Shown here: positions 42,009 through 51,198 of the stretch, piece by piece
How positions within the stretch are numbered: position 1 is the stretch's first letter
Layout: the number at the start of each line of letters is the position of its first letter
Source: Mycobacterium sp. E2733
GTDB lineage: Bacteria; Actinomycetota; Actinomycetes; Mycobacteriales; Mycobacteriaceae
NCBI RefSeq assembly: GCF_001667585.1
Contig: NZ_LZJZ01000048.1
Location: forward strand, 1 to 52,425
Reading direction: 5' to 3'
DNA: 52,425 bases
Position numbers and translations under genes: made by a program
The notes under the pieces: model-generated
What the model saw: the letters and a program-made list of their open reading frames with translations, nothing else
Told to the model about the DNA's origin: nothing
Database searches by the model: none

Positions 42009-44098
42009 TGAGTGTGAACAACCGCGAACACATCCGCTTTTTGAGCGGAATCAGCGTGCTTCAGCTCGGCGACAGCATTGCCGGTTCGGCGGCCGCAGCG
42101 GTGCTGGCCAGCCTCGGGGCCGACGTCACCAAGGTGTCCACCGACGAGGTGACCGGACGGACAGGACCGGCGATCACCACCGCGGCGGGACGCGTTGCGG
42201 CCGTGGACATTACTCTCGATCGCGACAAACGCGTCGTCCCGGCGCACACCGACCTCACAGCGCCGATCACCGAACACGACATCGTGATTGTCGACTACGG
42301 CGTCGTCGTCGCCGCACCGGAGGCCGAAAACGCCGTCGTGGTGTGTGTCAGCCCGTTCGGTCTGGACGGCCCCCGGTCGTCGCAGCCGGGCGGGGAGCTG
42401 GTCGCCCAGGCCGCCGGTGGGATGCTGGCCACCATTCAGGGCTCCGACGGTGTTCCGGTCCCCGCCCCGGGATATGTGGCACTGAAGGCGGCCGGAGCGG
42501 TGACCGCGTTATCGGCGTTGCATGGCTTGGATCGGCGGAACACCACCAATGCTTCGGTCTACGTTGATGTTTCGGTGCAGGAGGCAGTGGCGTTCACTGC
42601 GGCCCTCCCAGAATGCGCCCACGTGTTGTACTCGTGCCCCGGAAAGGCGGGCAGTGGCCGCTACCTCGCGCCGTCGGGCCTCTTCGCATGCCGCGACGGG
42701 CTGGTCCGCATCACCGCCGTGGAAAATCACCAGTGGAGCGGGCTGCTTGCGGCCCTGGGCCACCCGGGATGGGCGGTTGGTCTCGACGAAAGGTCTGCCC
42801 GCATCGAACAGGCCGACCTGATCAATCAGCACGTCGCGGAGTGGGCGGCCGCACACGACAAAGAAGCATGTTCAGCACTCTTGCAGGCCAACGGTGTTCC
42901 GTCGACCCCGGTTAATACACCCGAGGAAATCCTGACCTCACCGCAGTTCGCATTCCGTGGGGCGTTGTCGTCAACGTGGCTTGACGGCGTCGAAGTTGCC
43001 GTCCTGGATGCCCCCTGGCTGGCAACCACCGGCGGTCTGTCCGACCGCAGCCGAACGGGCCGGCTGGCCGACTTGCGGATCGTCGAACTGACCCACGTGC
43101 TGGCCGGACCGATCATCGGGGCGCTCCTCGGCGGGATGGGGGCACGGGTGGTACGCCTGGAAGACCCCGACCGCCTCGACATCTACCGGCGCACCGGCCC
43201 GTTCGCCGAAGGTAAGCCCGGCGTGGAGCGCGGGGCCTACTTCACTGTGGCCAACCACTCCAAGCAGAGCATGCTGATTGAGCCCGCCCGGGCCGTTGTG
43301 GACGTCGCTGCCGCGCTCGCTGACGCCGATGTCGTCATCGAAAATGTCGGCAAGTCACGACTGGCCCGTCTGGGCGTGGATCTCACGTCGCTCGCCTGCG
43401 CGGGAAGGCTTGCGGTCAGCGTGTCCGGATTCGGGTCCAGTGGCCCCATGGCGGGATATCGGGTGTACGCCAACAATGTTCAGTCGTACGGCGGGTTGGC
43501 CGGGCTGACCGTCGGCGCAGACGGTTCGCCGGCGCGACTCGGCACGGTCATCGCGGATCCGTTGTCGTCGGTGGTGGCCGCCACAGTCATTGCGGCCTGG
43601 GCTATCGGGCCCGCCCGTGACACCGGCGCGGTGATCGATCTGTCCATGGCCGAGGTTGTCGCCGCAACGGTGGCTGAATTCGTCGCCGCGGCCTCGATCG
43701 ACGCGCGACTCGTCACCGGCAGTGACGCACATCGCGGGGTCTACCTAGCTGCCGACAAACGGTGGGTGGCAGTCGAATTCGCCGAAAGCGGCGACAGCCT
43801 GATCGACGAACTGTCCGCAATGATCGCCGCGGTCCCAGCCGACGACGCAGCCGAGCGGTTGCGCGCGATGGGCGTGTCTGCCGCGCCGGTGCAGGCAGCC
43901 GAGGAACTGGTGGCCGACCCACATCTGGCTGCGCGCGGATTCTTTCCGGAGATCGCCCACCCCGACCCCGACATCGGCACCGCCCGGCTGGTCGGGTTGC
44001 CATGGCGGTTCACCGACGAAGGCCCCATACCGCTGGCGCCGCCCCCGGCTCTGGGCAGCGCAATCGTCAGTCAGGAAAGGAAGACCAGTGTTCGCTGA
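42008..44098 (+). CDS. Tandem family III CoA-transferase (CaiB/BaiF fusion)
   Basis: A 696-residue fusion of two CaiB/BaiF CoA-transferase units (about residues 10-345 and 360-690). The second unit starts LADLRIVELTHVLAGP and has the catalytic aspartate at Asp517 (IADPLSS), aligned by its 19-residue distance to the helix end used in Frc/YfdW. The first unit has Leu159 in that place and so should be inactive. The enzyme moves CoA from a donor such as succinyl-CoA to a carboxylic acid. GTG at 42008 overlaps the preceding stop; GTG at 42014 is an alternative. Confidence 0.88.
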   Translation: MSVNNREHIRFLSGISVLQLGDSIAGSAAAAVLASLGADVTKVSTDEVTGRTGPAITTAAGRVAAVDITLDRDKRVVPAHTDLTAPITEHDIVIVDYGVVVAAPEAENAVVVCVSPFGLDGPRSSQPGGELVAQAAGGMLATIQGSDGVPVPAPGYVALKAAGAVTALSALHGLDRRNTTNASVYVDVSVQEAVAFTAALPECAHVLYSCPGKAGSGRYLAPSGLFACRDGLVRITAVENHQWSGLLAALGHPGWAVGLDERSARIEQADLINQHVAEWAAAHDKEACSALLQANGVPSTPVNTPEEILTSPQFAFRGALSSTWLDGVEVAVLDAPWLATTGGLSDRSRTGRLADLRIVELTHVLAGPIIGALLGGMGARVVRLEDPDRLDIYRRTGPFAEGKPGVERGAYFTVANHSKQSMLIEPARAVVDVAAALADADVVIENVGKSRLARLGVDLTSLACAGRLAVSVSGFGSSGPMAGYRVYANNVQSYGGLAGLTVGADGSPARLGTVIADPLSSVVAATVIAAWAIGPARDTGAVIDLSMAEVVAATVAEFVAAASIDARLVTGSDAHRGVYLAADKRWVAVEFAESGDSLIDELSAMIAAVPADDAAERLRAMGVSAAPVQAAEELVADPHLAARGFFPEIAHPDPDIGTARLVGLPWRFTDEGPIPLAPPPALGSAIVSQERKTSVR

Positions 44099-44330
44099 CA
44101 AGTCCACCGACGTCACCGCGACCGTGTGGGCGTCGACCTTCGTCCCGTCGAAGTCACCGATCCCCGAGTACGGCCAGGAAGGCTATAGCGTCGCCTGGGT
44201 GGACACCACGGAAGGGCGACTGCAGCTCCTGGTATCCGGGACGCAGCCCGCGGCCGGCACCGTCGGCAGGATCGTCGAAAAGAAGCTTGGTGAAACGAAA
44301 ACCAAGATGTTCGAAGCGGATCCGACATGA
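44088..44330 (+). CDS. Short OB-fold protein (DUF35-like, no zinc ribbon)
   Basis: An 80-residue protein. The sequence EGYSVAWVDTTEGRLQLLVSG resembles the OB-fold part of DUF35 proteins, which partner thiolase-like enzymes (e.g. ChsH2 with Ltp2). The N-terminal rubredoxin-like zinc ribbon of normal DUF35 proteins is missing and there are no cysteines. GTG at 44088 follows GGAAAGGAAG and overlaps the CoA-transferase; its stop overlaps the thiolase-like ATG (ATGA). Tight coupling to the thiolase supports a complex with it. Fold assignment is by pattern only. Confidence 0.65.
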   Translation: MFADKSTDVTATVWASTFVPSKSPIPEYGQEGYSVAWVDTTEGRLQLLVSGTQPAAGTVGRIVEKKLGETKTKMFEADPT

Positions 44331-45445
44331 CCGGCGTCCATGTCGCCGGTATCGGAATAACACCGTTCGGCAGGCACGGCGAGACCGCGCTGGCCGACCT
44401 CGGAGCCGTGGCGGCCGAGCAGGCGCTCGCCGACGCCGCCCTTGGCTACGACGCCGTGGGTGAGGTCTTCGCATCGTCGTCGATGGCGCCGCCGCAAACG
44501 GCGCTGAAGGTCGCGTATCGGCTGGGGCGCACTGGGGTTCCCGTGACCGCCATTGAAAGCGCCTCCGCGGGCGGCATGGTGGCGTTGCGGCACGCGGTTT
44601 GGGCGGTCGCCTCCGGCCGCTGTTGCACGGCGATGGCGATCGGCTACGAGAAAACCACCGTGTTGGAACCCGGCGGAGTGGTGCCCGCAGCGGTCGATTT
44701 CTGGGACCGCTTCCCGCCGCAGGTGCACTACGCCATCGAGGCAAATCGCTGGCTCCACGACGCGCAATGCGGGCCCGAAACGATCGGCGCTGTCGCCGCC
44801 AAGTCGTACAACCAGGCACGGCTCAATCCCTTGGCGGCGCGGCGCAACGAGGACGAGGTGACCGTCGAGCAGGTGATGTCGGCCCGGATGGTCGCCGAGC
44901 CGCTAACCAAAATGATGTGTCACGCCTCGGTCGATGGTGGTGCGGCGATCGTGGTGACCGCCGACCAGCCTCCGAGGTCCGTGGCGATCAACGCCATCGA
45001 GCAGACGAGCTGGCCCCAGGACCCAACCTGGCCGCTGACCGGTCCGTGTGTCGGCCCGCCCTCGCAGATCAGGCTCACCGCGCAGCGAGCTTTCGATGCC
45101 GCGCAGATCGCCCCGAACGATGTTGGCGTCGTTTCGCTCCACGACATGTGCGCCAGCGAGGAGATCACCGCGCTGATAGCGCTCGGGCTCGCAGACGCCA
45201 GGGAAGTAGCCGAGCTGGCACAGACGGGCGAGCTCGGGTTCGCCGGCCGACTTCCGACCAACACCGACGGGGGATGTCTGGCTCGCGGCCACGCGTTCGG
45301 CGCAACGGGTTTGGCCCAGGCGGGCGAAGTGGTCAGTCAGCTTCGGGGAGAAGCGGATTCGCGGCAGGTTCTCGATCCGCGGGTCGGGCTGGTGCAGGCG
45401 ATGGGCGGCGGCGGCTCCTGCGTTGTCGCTGTGTTTGGTCGATGA
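44327..45445 (+). CDS. Thiolase-like lipid-transfer protein / aldolase (Ltp-type)
   Basis: A 372-residue thiolase-superfamily protein. It keeps the fold signatures (VAGIGITPFGRHG, LHDMCASEE, RGHAFGATGLAQAGEVVSQL, VQAMGGGGSC) but the nucleophilic cysteine is replaced: the IESASAGG block has Ser80 where thiolases have Cys. This matches the SCP-x/Ltp2-like group, some of which are retro-aldolases that release short CoA esters from steroid side chains. Last gene of the seven-gene plus-strand operon and probable partner of the OB-fold protein. Confidence 0.85.
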   Translation: MTGVHVAGIGITPFGRHGETALADLGAVAAEQALADAALGYDAVGEVFASSSMAPPQTALKVAYRLGRTGVPVTAIESASAGGMVALRHAVWAVASGRCCTAMAIGYEKTTVLEPGGVVPAAVDFWDRFPPQVHYAIEANRWLHDAQCGPETIGAVAAKSYNQARLNPLAARRNEDEVTVEQVMSARMVAEPLTKMMCHASVDGGAAIVVTADQPPRSVAINAIEQTSWPQDPTWPLTGPCVGPPSQIRLTAQRAFDAAQIAPNDVGVVSLHDMCASEEITALIALGLADAREVAELAQTGELGFAGRLPTNTDGGCLARGHAFGATGLAQAGEVVSQLRGEADSRQVLDPRVGLVQAMGGGGSCVVAVFGR

Positions 45446-45454
45446 TCTGGGGTT

Positions 45455-46009
45455 TCAAGTGCGATTGAGATAGGACGGGCCAAGGAAGCCTTCCACAATG
45501 GCGCGTTCGGTCGCAGGGTCCTTCAGCGGCCAGCACCACAGCGCAAGAAACACGCGGATGAGCCACTGCGCCGCCAACGGATCGGGGTTGTCTTCACCGA
45601 GCATTTCCGAGGCAAAGGCGGTAATGACCGGCGAGGTGGTGAGCCATTCACTGCCCGGTACCAAATGCGGTGGCTGCATGAGCTGAACCAACGGATCTGA
45701 ACGCATGCATTGCAAAGCAAGGATCGTGGCGGTCACCACCCGGTCCGGCCCGGTGAGGTCTTTGATGGCGTCGCGCACCGTATCGACGATGCGCGTCGCC
45801 TGGATGGCGACGACGGCGTTGCGGATGGCCGCTTTACCGCCGGCATGCCGGTAAATCGTCGCCGGTGAGCAGTGGACGCTCTCGGCCAACGCCTCGATGG
45901 TGAACGCGTCGTATCCGACATGCGAAATCAGGTCAGCGGCCGCTGCGTGGATCCGTTCCGCGGCTTCGCTGCGGCGATCCCGCCCCAGCAGCCAGTCGTT
46001 GTTCGGCAT
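45455..46009 (-). CDS. TetR family transcriptional regulator
   Basis: A 184-residue repressor with an N-terminal helix-turn-helix (about residues 18-62; TIEALAESVHCSPATIYRHAGGKAA contains the recognition helix) and an alpha-helical ligand domain with QPPHLVPGSEW. ATG at 46009 (MPNNDWLLGRD) is preferred over the earlier in-frame start. It diverges from a P450 gene, and the intergenic region contains three TCTCAY half-sites. It may be the local regulator for the P450 and the neighbouring operons. Confidence 0.88.
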   Translation of the reverse strand: MPNNDWLLGRDRRSEAAERIHAAAADLISHVGYDAFTIEALAESVHCSPATIYRHAGGKAAIRNAVVAIQATRIVDTVRDAIKDLTGPDRVVTATILALQCMRSDPLVQLMQPPHLVPGSEWLTTSPVITAFASEMLGEDNPDPLAAQWLIRVFLALWCWPLKDPATERAIVEGFLGPSYLNRT

Positions 46010-46043
46010 GCGTCCCTCAGCGTTGCAGTCTACCAAAAGTTTC

Positions 46044-46077
46044 TCTCACCGTGAGAATTCAGTGGAGAGTTTCTCAT
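46044..46077. promoter_or_regulatory. TetR-type operator cluster
   Basis: TCTCACCGTGAGA (46044-46056) is a perfect 13-bp palindrome. A third half-site, TTCTCAT (46071-46077), pairs with GTGAGAA (46051-46057) as a wider inverted repeat. The cluster lies 35-68 bp upstream of the tetR start and before the divergent P450. Confidence 0.6.
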
Positions 46078-46195
46078 ACTAACGCGCTGGTCGTGCTGCG
46101 CAATAGTTTTCGGGCGTGGGGGCGGCGCGACCGGGCCTTTATCAACTTATCCGAACCCTATTGACGCTGCCGGCGACCACACGCAGCCTGAAGTC

Positions 46196-47410
46196 ATGGC
46201 GGTTTTGAGCGATCCGGTCGACTTTTTCGGCGTCGAGGCTTTGCAGGATCCCTATCCGCTTTATGACCGCATGCGCGCCGAGGCACCGGTGCACCGGATC
46301 GGTGACTCGGAGTTCTACGCCGTGTGCGGCTGGGATGCGGTGATCGAGGCCGTCAATCGCGTGGAGGACTTTTCGTCCAACCTCACCGCGACCATGGTCT
46401 ACCACGAGGATGGAACGGTCACCCCGTTTCCGATGTTTGAGGCCGGAAGTCCCCACCACTCCCTGGCTACCGCCGACGATCCGGCCCACGCGATACATCG
46501 CAAAATCCTGCTGCCGCACTTGTCCGCGAAACGCGTGCGCATCATCGAAGAATTCGCCTACCAGGTCGCCGAACGCCTCTGGGACGAGAATCTGCACGAT
46601 GGACGCATCGAGTGGATGAGCGCCATCGCCAACCGCCTTCCCATGATGGTGGTCGCCAAGCTGCTGGGCCTTCCCGATGCCGATGTTGACAATCTCATCC
46701 GGTTGGGCTTCGCCACCACCACGCTGCTCGATGGAGTCGTCAGCCAGGCGCAACTCGAGGCGGCCGGGGCTGCGGCGTTCGAACTGTCGGGCTACGTCAT
46801 GGAACACTTCGAAAAGGCAAGCGGCTCAAGTGAATCCGGCCTGATCCCCGACATGGCCGCACGCTACGCCTGCGGCGAGGTGGACCAGACCGTTGCGATG
46901 GGCATCATGCTCACACTGTTCAGCGCTGCCGGCGAATCCACGGCTTCGTTGTTGGGCAGCGCCGCATGGATTCTCGCCGACCGCCCCGACATCCAAAAGC
47001 AGGTGAGGAATAACCCCGAATTGTTGAATGCCTTCATCGAAGAGGCGCTGCGCTACGAGGCGCCGTTTCGGGGGCATTACCGGCACGTGTGGCGCGACAC
47101 GACCCTCGATGGAGTCGAGGTGCCCGCGAACGCTCATCTGCTGCTGATGTGGGGAGCGGCCAATCGCGATCCCGCACATTTCGAGACACCAAACGAATTT
47201 CGGCTGGATCGCAGCGGCGGCAAAGGCCATGTGACCTTCGGCAAGGGCGTGCACTTCTGTGTCGGAGCCGCTCTGGCGCGGTTGGAGGCCCAGGTCGTTT
47301 TTCGGACGCTTCTGGATCGTACGACGTGGATCGAGGCGACCGATGTCGGAGAGTGGTTGCCCAGCATTCTCGTTCGGCGCCTAAACCGCCTCGGGCTGGC
47401 CGCCCAATAG
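46196..47410 (+). CDS. Cytochrome P450
   Basis: A 404-residue P450. The I-helix motif is AAGESTAS, ExxR is EEALR, and the haem loop FGKGVHFCVG gives thiolate Cys355. The PLYDRMRAEAPVHRI opening is typical of mycobacterial soluble P450s. It is divergent from a tetR gene across an operator cluster and convergent (5 bp apart) with a CoA-transferase. Its electron-transfer partners are not in the window. Confidence 0.93.
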   Translation: MAVLSDPVDFFGVEALQDPYPLYDRMRAEAPVHRIGDSEFYAVCGWDAVIEAVNRVEDFSSNLTATMVYHEDGTVTPFPMFEAGSPHHSLATADDPAHAIHRKILLPHLSAKRVRIIEEFAYQVAERLWDENLHDGRIEWMSAIANRLPMMVVAKLLGLPDADVDNLIRLGFATTTLLDGVVSQAQLEAAGAAAFELSGYVMEHFEKASGSSESGLIPDMAARYACGEVDQTVAMGIMLTLFSAAGESTASLLGSAAWILADRPDIQKQVRNNPELLNAFIEEALRYEAPFRGHYRHVWRDTTLDGVEVPANAHLLLMWGAANRDPAHFETPNEFRLDRSGGKGHVTFGKGVHFCVGAALARLEAQVVFRTLLDRTTWIEATDVGEWLPSILVRRLNRLGLAAQ

Positions 47411-47415
47411 GCTTC

Positions 47416-48636
47416 TCAGCCGATTGCGCCACTGTCTTTGAGCGCGGCGATGTGGTCCCAGTCGCCACCGAGTTCAAGGATCAGCGCTTCGGTGTGTTCG
47501 GCGAACTCCGGCGACGTCCCAAGCCGCAGCGGCGTCTCATCGAACATCACCGGGCTGGCCACCAGGTCGTACGATTCGCCCTCTTGACCGACGGATACGA
47601 TCCCCCCGTTGGCGCGCACTTGCGGGTCGGTCGCCACCTCGGCGGTGTTGAGGACCGGCGCCCACTGGCCGTCGAAATCCGCGAGCACCTTACGCCAGTG
47701 CTCCAGCGGCCGTGCCGCGATCGCGCCACGCAGAACCCTGGCGGCCTCGCCGGCGTTCTTAGCCAACAGCGCGTGACTGGAAAATCGCTCGTCGGTGGCG
47801 AGTTCCGGGACTCCCACCCGCGCACAGAAGTCGGCGAAGTAGCGGAACGCCTGCAGCATCGACAATCCCAGAAAACGGTCGTCGCTGGTCCGGTAGAACC
47901 CGGTGAGCGGGTTCTGCGGCGCAACGTTGGCACCCGCGGGATTGGCCACCCACGGCTCGCCGCTGACCAGGGCGGCGTTGACGGCCACGCCCATCGCCCA
48001 CACTCCGACGCCGAGCAGCGAGATATCCACGGTGCGCGCCGCGCCGGTCCGCTCCCGTTCGAAGAGGGCTGCGGCGATGCCACCGGCTATGGTCATGCCA
48101 CCAATCGAATCGCCGTATGCCGGACCCGGTTGGGCGACAACCCCGTTCACGTCGCTAGGCGTGGTGCTGGCCGCCCCGGCGGCACGACTCCAGAACCCGG
48201 TCATGTCGTAGCCGCCCTTGGAGCCGTCGTCACCGAGCGGACCGTAGGCGCTGCCCCGCGCATAGATGATGTTGGGATTCACCGCCCGTAGATCATCGAC
48301 GTCGATCTTGAGTTTCTTGCGCGCATCGGGCAGGAAGTTCGTGAGAAAGACGTCGCTGGTGCGTGCGATATCCATCAGCAGTGCGTGCCCGTCGGGAGTC
48401 GAGATATCCAGCGCGATGGACCGCTTACCTCGGTTGGCATGTTCCATCACGGGATTACGGGCGCCGTCTATGGTGATGTTGCCAAGTTCGCGCAGGCCGC
48501 GCTGGGAGTCGCCGGTACGAGGATGCTCGATCTTCAACACATCGGCACCCCAGTCGGCGAGCACAGCCCCCGCGGCCGGAACGAACGTCCATTGCGCGAC
48601 CTCGAGGACGCGCACGCCGGTCATCGGTCCGCTCAT
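47416..48636 (-). CDS. Family III CoA-transferase (CaiB/BaiF)
   Basis: A 406-residue single-unit CoA-transferase with the usual start GVRVLEVAQWTFVPAAGAVLAD and the catalytic Asp176 (YGDSIGG). It should move CoA between acyl groups without ATP. ATG at 48636 follows a GAGGGGCG ribosome site; an ATG four codons downstream is possible. It lies 11 bp after the minus-strand P450, so the pair is one operon: oxidation followed by CoA activation of the acid. Confidence 0.92.
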   Translation of the reverse strand: MSGPMTGVRVLEVAQWTFVPAAGAVLADWGADVLKIEHPRTGDSQRGLRELGNITIDGARNPVMEHANRGKRSIALDISTPDGHALLMDIARTSDVFLTNFLPDARKKLKIDVDDLRAVNPNIIYARGSAYGPLGDDGSKGGYDMTGFWSRAAGAASTTPSDVNGVVAQPGPAYGDSIGGMTIAGGIAAALFERERTGAARTVDISLLGVGVWAMGVAVNAALVSGEPWVANPAGANVAPQNPLTGFYRTSDDRFLGLSMLQAFRYFADFCARVGVPELATDERFSSHALLAKNAGEAARVLRGAIAARPLEHWRKVLADFDGQWAPVLNTAEVATDPQVRANGGIVSVGQEGESYDLVASPVMFDETPLRLGTSPEFAEHTEALILELGGDWDHIAALKDSGAIG

Positions 48637-48647
48637 CGATGCGCCCC

Positions 48648-49853
48648 TCAGCGGTAGTTCAACACGACCGGCAAGTGGTCGTGGGTGTGCACCAGCGCGG
48701 ATTTCCGTTGGACTCGCTGCCCGACCACGTGAATTCCCTTGGCACGTTTGGCGATTTCCTCTACCAACAAACGCGCCTCGCGTCGGGCGAGCGCGGCGCC
48801 CATGCAGAAGTGTTCGCCGACACCGAAGCCGAGGTGACCTGCGGCGTCGACGCGGGTGATGTCGAATCGCTCGGCTGTGGGCCCCCAGTGGTCTTGATCG
48901 CGATTCGCCGACGCGTAGGCGAGCAGCACACCGTCGCCTTCTTTGACGGTGACGCCACGCAGGTCCACGTCACGGGCGGCCTGACGTGCCATGCTCATCA
49001 CGGGCGTCCAGTAGCGCAACACCTCCTCGACCGCGTTGGCGGCCAGGCTCGGTTCGGCGAACAACATCTCGGCCTGGTCCGGATACTGGTCGAGGCAGTC
49101 CGCGATCCCCGCGATCAGACTCTGTGTCGTTTCGCTGCCCGCCGCCAACAGCGTCAGCGCGTAGATCATCACCTGCGCATCGTTGAACGGCTCGCCGTCG
49201 ATGGTCACTGTCGACAACATGGTCAGCAGGTCGTCTCGGGGGTTGTCTTTGCGCTCGGCGACCAAGCCCAGCAGGTAGGGACCGATCTGGTCGAAAATCA
49301 ACGCCATGTCTTCATCGGTGGCCAGCCCGCCTCCCACATTCGCGATCGTGGTCGCCCAACCCGCCACCTTGGGCCAGTCCGCCTCCGGTACCCCGAGCAG
49401 ATAGGCGAACACATACACGGGAATGGGCTCGGCGATCCGCTCGATCCAGTCGAATTCGCCATCTGGCAGATCGTCAAGGGCGTCGTTGACGACCTGGCGC
49501 ACCCGAGCTTCCATCTTCGCTACCGCGGCCGGCGTGAAGCGAACGCCGATGGCCTTGCGGTGCGCGCGATGTTCCGGAGGATCCATGAACATGATGCCGC
49601 GAGACTGGTATCCCTGCGGATCTCGGCCCTCCCGGTGTGCGATCAGATCCATCATGATGCCGATACGCTCGGACTTGAACTTCTCGGGGCGGGCTGAGAT
49701 TCCCTTGATGTCTTCATATTTGGTGATGACCCAGAACTTGCCCTCGTCATACCAATGCACCGGATCATTGGCGCGCAAGTACGCAAACATCGCGTTCGGG
49801 TCGTCGAGATAGAACGCCGGCTCGTCGAACCGAGCGGCTGCGATCGTCGCCAT
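48648..49853 (-). CDS. Cytochrome P450
   Basis: A 401-residue P450. The I-helix motif is AAGSETTQS, ExxR is EEVLR, and FGVGEHFCMG gives thiolate Cys350. The start is the ATG at 49853 (MATIAAARFDEP); the frame stays open for a further 37 codons across the divergent promoter, but those residues are not P450-like. It is divergent from the CoA-transferase at 49963 with 109 bp between, an AT-rich region with possible operator half-sites (AACAA/TTGTT). Confidence 0.92.
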   Translation of the reverse strand: MATIAAARFDEPAFYLDDPNAMFAYLRANDPVHWYDEGKFWVITKYEDIKGISARPEKFKSERIGIMMDLIAHREGRDPQGYQSRGIMFMDPPEHRAHRKAIGVRFTPAAVAKMEARVRQVVNDALDDLPDGEFDWIERIAEPIPVYVFAYLLGVPEADWPKVAGWATTIANVGGGLATDEDMALIFDQIGPYLLGLVAERKDNPRDDLLTMLSTVTIDGEPFNDAQVMIYALTLLAAGSETTQSLIAGIADCLDQYPDQAEMLFAEPSLAANAVEEVLRYWTPVMSMARQAARDVDLRGVTVKEGDGVLLAYASANRDQDHWGPTAERFDITRVDAAGHLGFGVGEHFCMGAALARREARLLVEEIAKRAKGIHVVGQRVQRKSALVHTHDHLPVVLNYR

Positions 49854-49962
49854 AGATATGAACAATAGAACATTTGGTGTAACTCTGCGAGCGCCCCAGA
49901 TTACCGCTCGGCCGGGAGTCCAAGGGTTGGCAGAAGAACAAATTGTGTCATATTGTTGCATC

Positions 49963-51198
49963 ATGACCGCTGGTTTGTCCCACCTTCGAGTGTGCGACCT
50001 CGGCGGTCAACTGGCTGGGGCGGGTGCGACAAAGATACTGGCGGCGTTCGGTGCCGAGGTGATCCGGGTGGAAGATCCCGTCACGCGTGGAATGTGGGAT
50101 GCGCTCCGCGGCGTGGGGCCGTTCGTCGACGAGCGCCGCGGTGTCAACCTCGGTGCGGGCTTCAACAATCACAACGTGGGCAAGCTCGGCGTCACCATCA
50201 ACTTGCGCACCGATGCGGGCAAGCAACTGCTGCGCGAGCTGATCGCGGTGTCCGACATCGTCTGTGAAAATTTCGCGGCGGGCGTGCTGGCCAGGATGGG
50301 TTTCGGCTACGACGAGCTGCGACGGATCAAGCCCGACATCATCTACGTCTCGAACTGCGGCTTCGGCCACACCGGCCCGTACCGCGACTTCAAAACCTGG
50401 GGCCCGATCGTGCAAGCGCTTAGCGGGTTGACCTTCACCGCCGGGCTGCCCGACCACGAACCCGCCGGTTGGGGTTATTCCTACATGGACCACATCGCCG
50501 CCTATTACATGACCGTCGCAATTCTGGCGGCCCTGCACCAGCGTGAACGCACTGGCGAGGGCCAGCACATCGATTTGGCGACGGTGCCGGCCGGTATCGC
50601 CATGCTGCCCACCGAAGTGCTCGACTGGACGGTCAACAACCGGCCCACCCGGCGGGCCGGAAGTCCGGACGGCAACCGGGCCGACTTCGGTGAAATGGCG
50701 CCGCACGGGATCTACCCGTGCCTGGGCGAGGATCGGTGGATTGCCATCGCGTGCCGCGACGAACGCGACGTCGCCCTGCTGGCCAAAGTCGTGGATGAAC
50801 CGGAACTGACGGCCGACCGGTTCGCCACCCTCGAGCAGCGGGTGCGCGCCGCCGACGAACTCGACGAACTGATCGGTACCTGCACCCGGACTCGGGAGGC
50901 CTCTCTTCTGGCAAGCGAACTCAGCGCCGCGGGAGTTCCGGCCAGCGTCGTCAAATCGCCGCGGGAACGCATCGACGAAGATCCCGACTTGGCTGAGTGG
51001 GGGCTGTTCCCGACGGTGACGCACCCAGAGATCGGGGCGGTCCGGGTCGAGGGGCTTCCGCTGCGGCTATCGGCATCGCCGTGGAACATTTCGCGACCGG
51101 CGCCCTGTCTGGCACAACACAATCGCGATGTGCTGGGCGGCCTCCTCGGGCACAGCGATGAGGAATTGGACGGTCTTACGAAGCAGGGTGTGATCTGA
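49963..51198 (+). CDS. Family III CoA-transferase, Asp-containing member of a split pair
   Basis: A 411-residue CaiB/BaiF protein. HLRVCDLGGQLAGAGATKILA opens the first domain, and Asp176 (SYMDHIA) is the catalytic aspartate by alignment. GFGHTGPYRDFKTWGP and the C-terminal DEELDGLTKQGVI are family features. ATG at 49963 is used. Its TGA overlaps a CTG start of a second CoA-transferase gene, so the two products are made together and may form one heteromeric enzyme. Confidence 0.9.
   Translation: MTAGLSHLRVCDLGGQLAGAGATKILAAFGAEVIRVEDPVTRGMWDALRGVGPFVDERRGVNLGAGFNNHNVGKLGVTINLRTDAGKQLLRELIAVSDIVCENFAAGVLARMGFGYDELRRIKPDIIYVSNCGFGHTGPYRDFKTWGPIVQALSGLTFTAGLPDHEPAGWGYSYMDHIAAYYMTVAILAALHQRERTGEGQHIDLATVPAGIAMLPTEVLDWTVNNRPTRRAGSPDGNRADFGEMAPHGIYPCLGEDRWIAIACRDERDVALLAKVVDEPELTADRFATLEQRVRAADELDELIGTCTRTREASLLASELSAAGVPASVVKSPRERIDEDPDLAEWGLFPTVTHPEIGAVRVEGLPLRLSASPWNISRPAPCLAQHNRDVLGGLLGHSDEELDGLTKQGVI

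Noticed and set aside
49854..49962. Operator between the divergent P450 and CoA-transferase genes
   Set aside because: AACAA/TTGTT half-sites are only 5 bp with poor inner symmetry; too weak to call as a site.
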